A stretch of DNA of 64,000 nt from contig JBFLKU010000029.1 of the NCBI GenBank assembly GCA_040883315.1, positions 49,477 through 113,476 of the forward strand, written 5' to 3'. Positions 26,291 to 35,752 of the stretch are shown piece after piece. The notes under the pieces are model-generated. The model made no database searches. It was not told the DNA's origin and saw only the letters and a program-made list of their open reading frames with translations. How positions within the stretch are numbered: position 1 is the stretch's first letter; each line of letters begins with the position of its first letter. Origin of the DNA: JAFGUF01 sp040883315 (GTDB lineage Bacteria; Bacillota; Clostridia; Christensenellales; UMGS416). The position numbers were made by a program, and so were the translations under genes.

Positions 26291-27341
26291 TTTGTTCCCC
26301 TTTCAGCTCTTCTCTATATTTTCTGTTGTCGTTTCCTGTAGTCAGCAATATGCACAGTGCAGAGATTGCAATAGAAACTGCTATAACATATTTTATCACA
26401 CCCTGCGGCATCAAGTAAACATAGGTGATGAATGTGCCTGACAAAAGTGCCAGCGTCGTCAGCCCGAATGCCAGCCCCTCGTACCCCTCCAGATATTGTG
26501 CTATGGCACACAGAGTGATTGGCATTGTCATATTAAAAAGCATTATGCCCAAAAGACAAAGCCACGGATTTACATTGAAAAATACCAGCAAAGGCAAAGA
26601 AAGCAAAAGTGCACCTGTGCCCGTCAGCCTTGCACCAATTCTGTCCCCGATAAATCCACCTATAAACTTGCCAAAGAATGAAGCAAAGGCAGACATCAGT
26701 ACAAGCAAAGTAGTGCTCTTCCAAGGCATTGGTATGGAAAAACCCGTGTGTGCACGCACAGCGACAGAAACAAATATCAATGCTATCGCCAGGCTTATTG
26801 ATATGCTTTTTGCATTCACTCTAAATTCGGATTTTTTCATGTTTATCTTGGCTGGGCTGCAGAAAAGATAAATCAGCACACCGGATACTGCCAGAAATGC
26901 TAGCGGAAATGCTATTGATATTCCGCCGCTGCCTGCCATAGTGCCCAGTGCCACGCCCCATGTACCCGACGACACAAAAACGCCGCTTCTGCTCATTTTG
27001 CCCTTTGCATTCACTAGGCTGTCTATTCCGCCGCCTACATGAAAAAATGCATTGCCCAGTGCCACCAGCACCAGAGCGATGTATATCTGTTTGGTAAATG
27101 CCAGCCCTACAATTGCTATTATCACGCCAATGAGAGCAGCAGGAAATTCCCTTTTGGTGTCGCAGACATATCCTACTATAAACTGCAGACCGAATGCTAT
27201 TATATTATATATAAGAAACCAAATGGAAAGCTGCTGCAGGCTTTCTATGCCGCTTGACACAGTGGAAAACAGCACAAAAAAGCATGCGAAATCCACTGCA
27301 AAATGTGCGAATGTATGGATAGCCAATGAACGCCTGTGCAT
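26283..27341 (-). CDS. MFS transporter
   Basis: A 352-residue major facilitator protein with about 11-12 helices. The loop between helices 2 and 3 carries YVCDTKREFPA in place of the usual GxxxDRxGRR, and FIGGFIGDRIGARLTG in the second half is the second copy of the motif. The N-terminus MHRRSLAIHTFAHFAVDFACF resembles fosmidomycin-resistance-type and similar small MFS proteins. The substrate is unknown. It heads the operon with three small membrane proteins and corA. Confidence 0.8.
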   Translation of the reverse strand: MHRRSLAIHTFAHFAVDFACFFVLFSTVSSGIESLQQLSIWFLIYNIIAFGLQFIVGYVCDTKREFPAALIGVIIAIVGLAFTKQIYIALVLVALGNAFFHVGGGIDSLVNAKGKMSRSGVFVSSGTWGVALGTMAGSGGISIAFPLAFLAVSGVLIYLFCSPAKINMKKSEFRVNAKSISISLAIALIFVSVAVRAHTGFSIPMPWKSTTLLVLMSAFASFFGKFIGGFIGDRIGARLTGTGALLLSLPLLVFFNVNPWLCLLGIMLFNMTMPITLCAIAQYLEGYEGLAFGLTTLALLSGTFITYVYLMPQGVIKYVIAVSIAISALCILLTTGNDNRKYREELKGEQNA

Positions 27342-27351
27342 AGAATACCTC

Positions 27352-27921
27352 TTAATTATTTTTTATTTCTTTGCCCCAATATCTCTGTATGGCATCGATA
27401 TCCTCTCTAGTGCATTGGAAAAAGAATCCGCCGGATAGCTTTGTCTGTCTTTTCTGTATTTTGTCCATCTCTTTGTTTTTGGGGTTTATACCTTTATAAA
27501 ATTGTTCTTTGTCTGCTATTAGCATCAGCCCTATATATTCATATCCCAGCAAAACATCAAAGCCAGACCTAAAATCTATCTGCTCTATATACTTAATATC
27601 ACTCCAATTGAATTCATTCTCTATATTGGCATCTGCTGTTTTATCGTATACGGTTATTTTGCTTTCATCATACTCGTGAAATTGATTTATGCTGATTAGA
27701 TTAGTTGCACTGATATATTTTAACAGTCCAATAAGTGATCCCATGAAAACATAGAAAAGTATCCCAAAAAATACTACTAGTATCATACGTGCATTTTCTT
27801 CGCTTCCAAAAACGATTAATAGTATTATGTTAACAATCATTATAGAAGCAATAATAAAGAACATAGTTTTCCCACGTTTAAGAGATTTCTTTCTTTTTTC
27901 TGTAATCGAGCTAGTTCTCAT
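27352..27921 (-). CDS. membrane protein with PH-like (YcxB-type) domain
   Basis: About 189 residues, two helices near the N-terminus (FFIIASIMIVNIILLIVFG; MILVVFFGILFYVFMGSLIGLL) and a C-terminal domain with NEFNWSDIKYIEQI, the strand pattern of bacterial PH-like/YcxB domains. ATG 27921 follows GAGGTG and overlaps the previous gene by 11 bp. No function known. Confidence 0.55.
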   Translation of the reverse strand: MRTSSITEKRKKSLKRGKTMFFIIASIMIVNIILLIVFGSEENARMILVVFFGILFYVFMGSLIGLLKYISATNLISINQFHEYDESKITVYDKTADANIENEFNWSDIKYIEQIDFRSGFDVLLGYEYIGLMLIADKEQFYKGINPKNKEMDKIQKRQTKLSGGFFFQCTREDIDAIQRYWGKEIKNN

Positions 27922-28459
27922 ATACACCTCTTAACGCAAGCTTATACTCGCTGATTATTTCATCATTATAGTATTTTTTTAATTCACTATATAGTTCCTT
28001 ATAATATTCACAGAAAATAAGTTCTTTACTAATATTTTTCGGCATTTCTCCTTTTTGACGCAGCCATGCCTCTTTTTTCTTTCTGTCTTCTTTGGATAAC
28101 TCCTTGCTAAAAATATAAAGCATTGGTAATTTTGAAGAAGGTGATACCTTTATATCTCCAATTTCATCCCACTTCATCGAGACTTTTCTTTTAGGGCTGC
28201 TATAAACTATGCCATATTCATCAATTATAATTTTGTGGTTTTTAATTCCCATAACGGCGAGCGGATAAATAAAAATCAAAATCCAAAAAACTGAAATGCC
28301 TAAGAATACATATAGTATGGTTGGATCCTCTATCATCACATCGATGCCTTCATTAATAGCAAGCAAAATAATTAATGCTGCAAAAATCGCAGGAACCATC
28401 GCCATCACAAGACCATATCTAAGTCCCCATCTCCTTGGTTTGCGTAAATCAAATTCCAT
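27911..28459 (-). CDS. membrane protein with PH-like domain
   Basis: About 182 residues with two helices (YGLVMAMVPAIFAALIILLA and YVFLGISVFWILIFIYPLAV) and a PH-like region IIIDEYGIVYSSPKRKVSM followed by KWDEIGDIKV. The frame opens at 28507, but AAGGAGT at 28471-28465 fits the ATG at 28459. It shares its layout with the next gene, probably an old duplication, and the two are translationally coupled. Confidence 0.58.
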   Translation of the reverse strand: MEFDLRKPRRWGLRYGLVMAMVPAIFAALIILLAINEGIDVMIEDPTILYVFLGISVFWILIFIYPLAVMGIKNHKIIIDEYGIVYSSPKRKVSMKWDEIGDIKVSPSSKLPMLYIFSKELSKEDRKKKEAWLRQKGEMPKNISKELIFCEYYKELYSELKKYYNDEIISEYKLALRGVYEN

Positions 28460-28570
28460 TTTTACTCCTTCTATATATAAAAAGTATACTATTATTATCC
28501 GTTCCACATCTCCAATATATCCTGCATTAGGCCCTTTGCACTGCCTGCAGCAGGAAACTGGAGTATTTAA

Positions 28571-28987
28571 TTATTTTACGTCAAATTTCATCACTTCGCC
28601 GCTTATCCACAAAGATACGTTTTCTGTTTTGAATTCTATAACACAATATTCTGGGTCGTCCACGCCTTTTTTATAGTGGTTTATAAACCAATCCAGCCAT
28701 AGCTCAGCCTTCTTTGCCTTGTCCTCCACTATGTGCACTGTGCCGCATAATGTGATATTGTTGTTACCTTGGCGAATACACATGCTGGCAGCTGAGTTTT
28801 TCATCACGCTCTGGGCAAGATTTCCGCTGGTGTTGGAGCTGACATAACCGCCTAGAATATTTGCTGGCGCACAAAAAGAGCGAGTAGCTGCGTGTGGTTT
28901 GCCGTCCTGTGTTAGTATGGCGAGGGTGCACTCTCCACTGTCTTTCATTATGTCGTTTACTAATTTTATTGCATTTTGCTGATCCAT
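28571..28987 (-). CDS. pyridoxamine 5'-phosphate oxidase-like flavoprotein
   Basis: A protein of 138 residues with the split-barrel FMN-binding fold: CTLAILTQDGKPHAATRSF is the first strand pair and the middle contains AASMCIRQGNNNITLCGTV. Members bind FMN or F420 and reduce or sense small molecules; the substrate is unknown. GGAGGAG favours the ATG at 28987 over that at 28999. A second family member lies at 42445-42912. Confidence 0.78.
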   Translation of the reverse strand: MDQQNAIKLVNDIMKDSGECTLAILTQDGKPHAATRSFCAPANILGGYVSSNTSGNLAQSVMKNSAASMCIRQGNNNITLCGTVHIVEDKAKKAELWLDWFINHYKKGVDDPEYCVIEFKTENVSLWISGEVMKFDVK

Positions 28988-29230
28988 CTTCTCCTCCATT
29001 TTTGATTTTATAGCTAAGTCATAGGAGAATTATATCATATTTCACTGTTTATTACATTATATTTAGACGTTCATTTTCATATCACAAAAGTGTTGTATAT
29101 TACTAATAATAATGTATATTTTTAATATATTTACAATTGCTTAATAAATGCGTAATACACTTATGATAATATTTTACAAATAGATATATAAAGAGATAGA
29201 GATAGATAATAAATGATCTAGGTAGGGACA

Positions 29231-31909
29231 ATGAAGCGCAAAATAATAAAGATATCACTTTTATGTTTGTTTATGATGTTGTTTTTTACAAAAGCAGCAT
29301 CTGCATCAGATTTTACAATTTCATCAGACACGGATTTGGCATCCCTTTCACTAGGTGCAGGGGACTGCATTATTGTTCCCGATGATTCCAAAATAAAGCT
29401 GTATTCATCTGTATCAAATGCAGTATACAATATCAGCATTTGCTGCGGAGAAAATGTATCCCTAGAAATTGAAAACGTGAATATCACGTCCCCTAGCTGT
29501 GCCGTTTCCTTTGAAGACGGCAGCAGCTTTTTGAATTTCTGCGGCACAAATACTCTTCGCTCATCATCCACATACCCGGGAGTGATGGTATGCTACCCTA
29601 CGGAGCTGACTATATCCGGCAGCGGAACATTGAATGCATACGGCGGCACAAGAGGCGCAGGCATCGGCGGCAGCGAAAACATAGGTGCTGTGACAAATGA
29701 AGCTATGCGAATAAACGCGGGAACTATAAACATAATATCCGGCACAATAAATGCATACGGCGGCAGCAGCGCGGCGGGCATTGGCGGCGGCGAGCAGGGC
29801 AACGGCACAATAATAAACATCTCCGGCGGTACAATATATGCAAAGCCCGGCACAAATGCAGCGGGCATTGGCGGCGGTGCTGTGGCGAAGAGCGGAATAA
29901 TAAATATTTCAGGCGGCGACATAACTGCCAACGGCGACAACAGCGGCGCGGCAATAGGCTCAGGCAGTCTAATGGCTGTGGAGCAGATTAATATTTCAGG
30001 CGGCACCATCAGAGCGTACGGCGGCACATACTCAGCAGGCATCGGCGGAGGGTCGCAAAGCCCAGGTGGCGAGATTAATATTTCAGGCGGCAACATAACC
30101 GCAAGAGGAAACTACCGCGGTACAGCAATAGGAGCAGGATACTACGCCGACTGCGGCACGATAAAAATAACAGGCGGCGATATATATGCCTACACCATGT
30201 CGGGAACATACGCAGCTGCAATAGGCACCAGTCAGTTTGGATTGGGCGGAGATATAATAATAGAGGGCGGAAACATATATGCCAACGGCGGCAGCTACGG
30301 CGGAGCAGGCATCGGCAGCGGCAGGCAAAGCAGCTCTACGCCTGTGACCAGCATCACTATCTCAGGCGGCACCATAGAAGCATATTCCAGATATGCTGCT
30401 GCAATAGGCGGCGGGAGATTTGTATCTGATGCAGGCGAAATCACCATTACTGGCGGGCTGATTGCAGCATATGCCAGCGCAAGCGGATACAACGACGTTG
30501 GAGCATCCACCAGCAGCTATTCAGGAAGCATAAACATCAGTGGAGATGCTGCACTATTTCTAAAAACTAATTTATCATCAGATGTAATAACCAGTACCCA
30601 CTCTCACTTCACGGATGAGACCATCGCAGGCAATATGGCATATGAATACTCTGTGCCTGCATCATGGACAGGCACAGCATACGCATGGCTGCCTACTTTG
30701 CTAGTGACATATGAAGCGGGAGAAAACGGAAATATTTGCGACTCAAAAGCTAGTGTGTCCCCCAGCAAACCAACTGAAAAGGTATTAAAAGGCAGAAGCC
30801 CAAAAGACGCACCGGATACCTTGCCCAATGAAAACTATGTGTTCACAGGCTGGAGCGACGGCAAAATAACATCTAAAGATTTAAAAAGCTTTATAATAAA
30901 ATCACCCACCACTTTGGTGGCAGTATTCGCGCCGATCGGTGCTGACACGGTGGATATAGACATCGAAAATGCTACTCTGGAGCTGGACGACCTAGACACT
31001 GCAAACGACACAATTGAGCTGACTGCCGCAGTTTCGCCGGAGAATGCAGCAAACAAAAACATAATATGGCAAAGCAGCGATGACGCTATTGCAACTGTTG
31101 ACAGTACAGGTTTTGTTACAGCTGTGTCATCCGGAATAGCCACCATCACAACTACTACAGAGGACGGTGGACACACCGACACCTGCACAATAACTGTGCT
31201 GCAGCATGTGACAGAAGTGACGCTGGACAAAGAAAAAGAAACCTATTATAGAAATACATCAGATATCCTAACCTGCAGCGTAGGACCATATGATGCGTTC
31301 GACAAATCTGTGACATGGTACTGCGACAAGCCGCAGGTGGTATCCTACACTGTACTGGATGATCATTCCATTCAGTTCACTGCTCTATCCCCCGGCACAG
31401 CCCATATATATGTGCAGACAAACGACATGAGCTATCAGGACATGTTTCAAATACATGTGAAGAACCCGGAAAACACATCCAAAATGAAGGCTGGGCTTTC
31501 CTGCGAGCTGCTAAACAGCAGCAAAAAAGCAATGAAGGGCTATACATTCACTTTGTATTCAGACCCTATATCGGCTGCAACAAATGTTTCCGGCAGAGTC
31601 TCCTTTGACGATATCGCCTACGATTATCACACACTGGTAATAGAGGATGATATGGGCAATGAAGTACGCAGATACGATTTGACATTCTCTACAGGCAATA
31701 AAACAGGCTACAGCATACTGGGCAGCGACATCGCACTGACATACACCGGCAACACCAAAAATATTCATCTGATATTTGAGCTTAACGATACCGGAAACGA
31801 TGCGCCTCTTTCATATGCCGGCTTCACGGCTGCAAACCCTGAAACAGGAGACGACAGCACATGGCTGGAGACCATAATAAGCATAATATTGAATTTATTT
31901 AAAAATTAG
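29231..31909 (+). CDS. large cell-surface protein: beta-helix repeats, bacterial Ig-like domains, NPETG anchor
   Basis: An 892-residue secreted protein. A signal peptide (1-25, ending AASAS) is followed by about 13 repeats of the form ISGGTI.AYGG..AAGIGGG (about 125-460), a right-handed beta-helix or carbohydrate-binding (DUF4353-like) array. Next come an InlB-type repeat (VTYEAGENGN ... YVFTGWSDG, about 490-550) and two BIG_2-like domains (about 575-655 and 660-745; VSPENAANKNIIWQSSDD). The C-terminus is NPETGD (869-874), a short hydrophobic stretch and a terminal Lys, matching the (S/N)PxTG sortase signals of clostridia. No catalytic domain seen; adhesion or glycan binding is likely. Confidence 0.78.
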   Translation: MKRKIIKISLLCLFMMLFFTKAASASDFTISSDTDLASLSLGAGDCIIVPDDSKIKLYSSVSNAVYNISICCGENVSLEIENVNITSPSCAVSFEDGSSFLNFCGTNTLRSSSTYPGVMVCYPTELTISGSGTLNAYGGTRGAGIGGSENIGAVTNEAMRINAGTINIISGTINAYGGSSAAGIGGGEQGNGTIINISGGTIYAKPGTNAAGIGGGAVAKSGIINISGGDITANGDNSGAAIGSGSLMAVEQINISGGTIRAYGGTYSAGIGGGSQSPGGEINISGGNITARGNYRGTAIGAGYYADCGTIKITGGDIYAYTMSGTYAAAIGTSQFGLGGDIIIEGGNIYANGGSYGGAGIGSGRQSSSTPVTSITISGGTIEAYSRYAAAIGGGRFVSDAGEITITGGLIAAYASASGYNDVGASTSSYSGSINISGDAALFLKTNLSSDVITSTHSHFTDETIAGNMAYEYSVPASWTGTAYAWLPTLLVTYEAGENGNICDSKASVSPSKPTEKVLKGRSPKDAPDTLPNENYVFTGWSDGKITSKDLKSFIIKSPTTLVAVFAPIGADTVDIDIENATLELDDLDTANDTIELTAAVSPENAANKNIIWQSSDDAIATVDSTGFVTAVSSGIATITTTTEDGGHTDTCTITVLQHVTEVTLDKEKETYYRNTSDILTCSVGPYDAFDKSVTWYCDKPQVVSYTVLDDHSIQFTALSPGTAHIYVQTNDMSYQDMFQIHVKNPENTSKMKAGLSCELLNSSKKAMKGYTFTLYSDPISAATNVSGRVSFDDIAYDYHTLVIEDDMGNEVRRYDLTFSTGNKTGYSILGSDIALTYTGNTKNIHLIFELNDTGNDAPLSYAGFTAANPETGDDSTWLETIISIILNLFKN

Positions 31910-32020
31910 CCTACGGACTGCATAGCAAAGAACTCTTTGCTTCACTATCTGCTTCAAATTTTTGGCCATTTGGCTGATACACTCTTTAATTTGAATAATT
32001 CCTGCGGTCTGGGCTATATG

Positions 32021-32046
32021 AAAAGAGCTGCTAATGCAGCTCTTTT
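32021..32046. terminator. bidirectional terminator
   Basis: AAAAGAGCTGC-TAAT-GCAGCTCTTTT, a perfect 11-bp stem between the surface-protein gene and the convergent Yip1-like gene. Confidence 0.9.
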
Positions 32047-32075
32047 GGTTTATACATGTAGTTTATCTTGCAAAT

Positions 32076-32660
32076 CTAGAGCATGGGTACCTGTATCCCA
32101 GCCCTGAAGCCCACCATCATCAGCACTGCAAATACCACCGCCGATACTGCTGTGTATACAATAATTTCCCCCAGCGAGGTATCTATTACAAATCTCATTG
32201 TCATGAAGTAGAGTATAGCCTTCCACACGAGAAGCATAATAAATAGTGTACATATTACAAAGGCTGCAATTCCGCTTCCGTTGTTCACGCCCGGTGCTAT
32301 AAGCAAAGTATTATACAACACTACGCACAATAAATTTGGCATATAGCTAAGTCCCCATGTAGATGATATCTGTGAGAACTTGATATCCTTTTTAAAGGCC
32401 TTCGAAAGCATCCAAAACAGTGCACATACTGCGAGCCAAGTGCCAATCGATAACGCAACCATCAGAATTATATTTGTGATGTTCAATTCTATTTCATATC
32501 TATCCTTATTGACATAATAGTATAGAATCGGTGCAATAATCGAGCCAGCAATTATCGTAGCTGCAACCACTGCAATGGAAGTGCTTTGTTTTTTTCTGTC
32601 ATCGTCTTTATTGAAAACTCCAAGTGGAGCAAAAATCGTTTTGTACAAAATTTTCATCAT
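32076..32660 (-). CDS. Yip1-like multispanning membrane protein
   Basis: A 194-residue protein with five predicted helices and the general look of YIP1-family bacterial proteins (N-terminal ILYKTIFAPLGVF; conserved polar residues between helices). No biochemical role is known. It is the last gene of the ABC transporter/ECF sigma operon read from 35591. Confidence 0.55.
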   Translation of the reverse strand: MMKILYKTIFAPLGVFNKDDDRKKQSTSIAVVAATIIAGSIIAPILYYYVNKDRYEIELNITNIILMVALSIGTWLAVCALFWMLSKAFKKDIKFSQISSTWGLSYMPNLLCVVLYNTLLIAPGVNNGSGIAAFVICTLFIMLLVWKAILYFMTMRFVIDTSLGEIIVYTAVSAVVFAVLMMVGFRAGIQVPML

Positions 32661-32672
32661 TTATTTCACCGC

Positions 32673-32930
32673 CTATCCTATAATGCTGCTTAAAAAACCT
32701 GCAAATCCATTCCCTAATGCTGCCCATAGGGTGCCGGAAACGGAAACAGATATGAAGCATGCAGTTCTTAATGGCTTCTCAAAAAGAAACCTCTCCAATC
32801 GTGTCAGCGTCGGCTCTGCCACATTTCCCGACTCCATGACATTATATAGAAGCTTTTGCTTCAGCCCTACTGGTGGATTCACCTGTGTATCTATCGCTTT
32901 GATAATTTTTTCTAATTCTTTATCATTCAT
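32673..32930 (-). CDS. putative membrane-anchored anti-sigma factor
   Basis: About 85 residues: a charged N-terminal region (ELEKIIKAIDTQVNPPVGLKQ) and one C-terminal helix (TACFISVSVSGTLWAALGNG). The ATG at 32930 overlaps the stop of the ECF sigma gene by 8 bp, the standard arrangement for a cognate anti-sigma. A start at 32939 is also possible. There is no zinc-binding HxxxCxxC motif. Confidence 0.6.
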   Translation of the reverse strand: MNDKELEKIIKAIDTQVNPPVGLKQKLLYNVMESGNVAEPTLTRLERFLFEKPLRTACFISVSVSGTLWAALGNGFAGFLSSIIG

Positions 32931-33465
32931 TTTTTCCATCACAACCTTCCAGCTTTGTGTATTCTCTTTTGAAAGATACCTTAGCCCTTTGAATAATTCC
33001 ATCCACTGCCTTTGCAGACCTTCCAATCACTTTGGCTATCTCCTTCACGCTATAGCCGTCCATGTATTTCATAATCAGCACATAGCTGTATGTTGGGTTC
33101 ATTTTTTTCATTATTTCCAGCAGGCACTCTCGCATTTCATTGCCGATAACAGCCTCTTCTATGTCTGCAGAGTCCGGATAGTCAGCCAATTCCTCTTCTG
33201 TGGATAACTCTATCTTTTCCCTGTATATTGTCCTTCTATAGTGTTCGCATAGCTTGTTTTTGGCTATGGAGCAAAACCAAGTACGTGAAGTGCTTCGGCG
33301 GTCAAATCTGCCCAGAGAAAGCCATGCGGCAGCAAAAGTATCCTGCACTATGTCCTCAGTCAGCTGGCTGTTGCCTGCAGTCCTTGAATAGACATATGAA
33401 TAGACATACTCAAAATCCTGATTGTATAAATCGGTGAAGTATTCTTTCTCCTTATTCAAAAACAT
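32923..33465 (-). CDS. ECF-type RNA polymerase sigma factor
   Basis: A 180-residue sigma-70 family protein with only regions 2 and 4. Region 2 reads YVYSYVYSRTAGNSQLTEDIVQDTFAAAW; region 4 reads VLIMKYMDGYSVKEIAKVIGRS, with the helix-turn-helix at the C-terminus. It is embedded in an operon with an ABC transporter, a small membrane-anchored protein and a likely anti-sigma, so it probably responds to an envelope or peptide signal and controls this operon. Confidence 0.88.
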   Translation of the reverse strand: MFLNKEKEYFTDLYNQDFEYVYSYVYSRTAGNSQLTEDIVQDTFAAAWLSLGRFDRRSTSRTWFCSIAKNKLCEHYRRTIYREKIELSTEEELADYPDSADIEEAVIGNEMRECLLEIMKKMNPTYSYVLIMKYMDGYSVKEIAKVIGRSAKAVDGIIQRAKVSFKREYTKLEGCDGKNE

Positions 33466-33471
33466 AAACCT

Positions 33472-33948
33472 CTATTCAACAGAAAACGTTCTTTCAAATA
33501 TCTTTGAGTCACCATTGTAAAGCTCGAATATATATATTCCCTGCTCCACCTTTTCTCCGTCCAGCATATAGGATATCACTCCCTGCGGTCCTGTTTTAAG
33601 TACACCTGTCTCTTCCTTTATAGTCGTATCATCTTTTATCCATTTGCAGCTGTATTCAGAGCCCTGCGGACACTCCACAAAGTATACAGCAGCGTATAAA
33701 TCATCGCCCTTTGGGATATCCGCTTTGTAGTCTTCCTGATATTTATTAAACGCATTTGATAAGACCAGATAAACATCATCGCCCTGTGCCTGTGCACTGT
33801 CGTTGTATGATTGGGTGTCTGCCATAGCTTTATCTGCCAGCATCATCCCCATTACAGGGCCATCTCCTTTATTTACAAGCAATAATCCCAGAAAAATTGC
33901 TGCAACTATAAAAATTGCTAAAACTGTTATTGTGGTTTTCTTTTTCAT
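33472..33948 (-). CDS. membrane-anchored extracytoplasmic protein, unknown
   Basis: About 158 residues with one N-terminal helix (TITVLAIFIVAAIFLGLLLV) and an external domain with a beta-rich C-terminal half (GVISYMLDGEKVEQGIYIFELYNG), resembling an Ig-like fold. AGGAGA at 33960-33955 selects the ATG at 33948 over the upstream one at 33966. It lies between the ABC permease and the sigma factor, so it may be a signal-sensing component. Confidence 0.55.
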   Translation of the reverse strand: MKKKTTITVLAIFIVAAIFLGLLLVNKGDGPVMGMMLADKAMADTQSYNDSAQAQGDDVYLVLSNAFNKYQEDYKADIPKGDDLYAAVYFVECPQGSEYSCKWIKDDTTIKEETGVLKTGPQGVISYMLDGEKVEQGIYIFELYNGDSKIFERTFSVE

Positions 33949-33972
33949 ATCATATCTCCTATTCATATGGTT

Positions 33973-34749
33973 TTATTCACCGTAGTTTAGCTCATCCTGC
34001 CTGATGAACGAATACATGCCTGATGCAATAACTATTATAAGATATGCAGCCAGCAGTATTAGAGCCCAGTATACATAGTGCATTTCTGAATATCCATTTA
34101 ATGCATTCATTATAAGTGCCGGCGAGAGCATGTATAGAATTTCCATTGTCTTATCAGCAAATCCGAATATTCCGCCAATGCTGTCCATAATCATTATAAA
34201 AAGCCTTGGCATCATCATTCCGCCAATAATCATCGCAGTAATCAGCGAGGTTTTGGACGACCTGAAAACTACAGAGAGCATCAGCCCCATCAGGCTGAAT
34301 ATCAGCAGAAAAGCAGTGAGCGGCAGAATATAGCGAAGGGTCATCAGCCCTAGCCCTATGTCGCCTGACATAGTCCAGTATACCAGCATCAGTATGAATA
34401 CATACAGCAGTGCAAATATAAAGGAAATTATTAAGCTGGTTAAAATCTTACTTATATATAATTTCTTTTTTGTTATATCCGATGTAAGTATCAAATCCAG
34501 AAATTTAGATTCCCTTTCGCTGGATATGCCGTCATAATTAAATGCCAGTGCTACTATTGAGCCAAAGAAATTGAATGAGAATACCACAGCCATAAAGTGC
34601 ATTGTCCCTGTAGATCTCACCTGCCCTACGCTGTCTGAGCCTAGGATAAACCAGAACTGAAAAAGCAAGAGAAACACAAGCATTATCAGCTGTCTCATTT
34701 TAACACTGCCTTTCAAATCTCTTTGCAGTAAAATAAATATATCTCTCAA
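33973..34749 (-). CDS. ABC-2 type transporter permease
   Basis: A 258-residue permease with six helices in the ABC-2 arrangement. It follows and overlaps its ATPase gene by 4 bp. SSERESKFLDLILTSDITKK is the cytoplasmic coupling region typical of this class (ExxxGT..L.LTP). Likely export of a peptide, lipid or drug. Confidence 0.85.
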   Translation of the reverse strand: MRDIFILLQRDLKGSVKMRQLIMLVFLLLFQFWFILGSDSVGQVRSTGTMHFMAVVFSFNFFGSIVALAFNYDGISSERESKFLDLILTSDITKKKLYISKILTSLIISFIFALLYVFILMLVYWTMSGDIGLGLMTLRYILPLTAFLLIFSLMGLMLSVVFRSSKTSLITAMIIGGMMMPRLFIMIMDSIGGIFGFADKTMEILYMLSPALIMNALNGYSEMHYVYWALILLAAYLIIVIASGMYSFIRQDELNYGE

Positions 34750-35591
34750 TTTATTGCACCCCCTACAATTCGATTGTAAAGTGCTTCTATGCCTTGCCGC
34801 CTGACGCCGAAAACTTTGATATTCTTTTCATGCAGGAATTGCAAAACGGACGGCACCTCGTGCCTTTCTATTTCAGCGATTAATAAATCTCCATCTGTTT
34901 CAAATAGCCTCTTTTGTGATTTCGATAAAAGCTCTTTGGTCTTTTTATCCATGCCCTCTGTTTCTATTTCATAGCAGCTGCTGCAAGCTCCCTGATAAAG
35001 AAGTTCGCCTTTTTCAATTACCGCTATTCTATGGCATAGATTCTCCAGCTCTATTAGAACATGCGAGGAAATAAAAATGGTACATCCGCTTTCATTTAAT
35101 TCTCTTATTATTTCTCTCACCTGCTGCACAGCAGATTGGTCCAGTCCTGCTGTCGGCTCATCCAGCACAAGTATCTCCGGTGACCCAATTGTTGCAATCA
35201 CTATTTGCAGCTTTCGCTGCTGCCCAGGGGAAAGGCTATTGATTTTCTTCGATAAATCAATATCTAGTTTTTCAGCGAATTTTTCGATGCTCTCTGCCTC
35301 GCTTTTTCTTAGCTTAGCGAAATATCGTATCGCTTCCCTTGCGGTCATATTGTCCCGAAACCTGACATTCTGCGGAAGAAAGCTTATGTGCTTTGGCGTC
35401 TCCATTGTTCCGCCGCTTGGCTTCATAAGCCCGCATAGTATCCTCATAAATGTAGTTTTGCCTGCTCCGTTTCTGCCGATAAATCCGAATATCTCACCCC
35501 GCCCTACGGAAATAGACAAATTGTTTAATGCTCTAAAGTCTCCAAAATATTTGCTTATATTGCAAGTATTTATTGCCGTATTCTCGTTCAT
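34746..35591 (-). CDS. ABC transporter ATP-binding protein
   Basis: A 281-residue ATPase with Walker A GRNGAGKTT (about 39-47), signature LSPGQQRKL, Walker B ILVLDEPTAGLD and switch His in SSHVLIEL. The C-terminal 60 residues are an extension common in ABC-2 exporters of the DrrA/CcmA type. It is the first gene of the operon that includes the permease, ECF sigma factor, putative anti-sigma and Yip1-like gene. Confidence 0.92.
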   Translation of the reverse strand: MNENTAINTCNISKYFGDFRALNNLSISVGRGEIFGFIGRNGAGKTTFMRILCGLMKPSGGTMETPKHISFLPQNVRFRDNMTAREAIRYFAKLRKSEAESIEKFAEKLDIDLSKKINSLSPGQQRKLQIVIATIGSPEILVLDEPTAGLDQSAVQQVREIIRELNESGCTIFISSHVLIELENLCHRIAVIEKGELLYQGACSSCYEIETEGMDKKTKELLSKSQKRLFETDGDLLIAEIERHEVPSVLQFLHEKNIKVFGVRRQGIEALYNRIVGGAIN

Positions 35592-35688
35592 TCCATCAAC
35601 TCCTTCACCCTATTAGTTGCACGAAACGAGAAAATCCCCCGCTGAATCTACATATTATATTTATATTTTACCATATGATTCATAGAAA

Positions 35689-35722
35689 AATGACTGTTTT
35701 GGTTATGCTCAAAACAGTCATT
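35689..35722 (-). terminator. terminator of the tandem DUF2812-like genes
   Basis: AATGACTGTTTT and AAAACAGTCATT pair perfectly around a 10-base loop, with TTTTTC beyond on the minus strand. Confidence 0.85.
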
Positions 35723-35752
35723 CAGTATTTTTCATTTGCATTGTCAGCCTTG

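Noticed and set aside
29593..30096. Minus-strand Pro-rich open frame opposite the surface protein
   Set aside because: Antisense of the Gly-rich repeats (GGC reads as GCC/CCG on the other strand), so its repetitive composition is an artefact.
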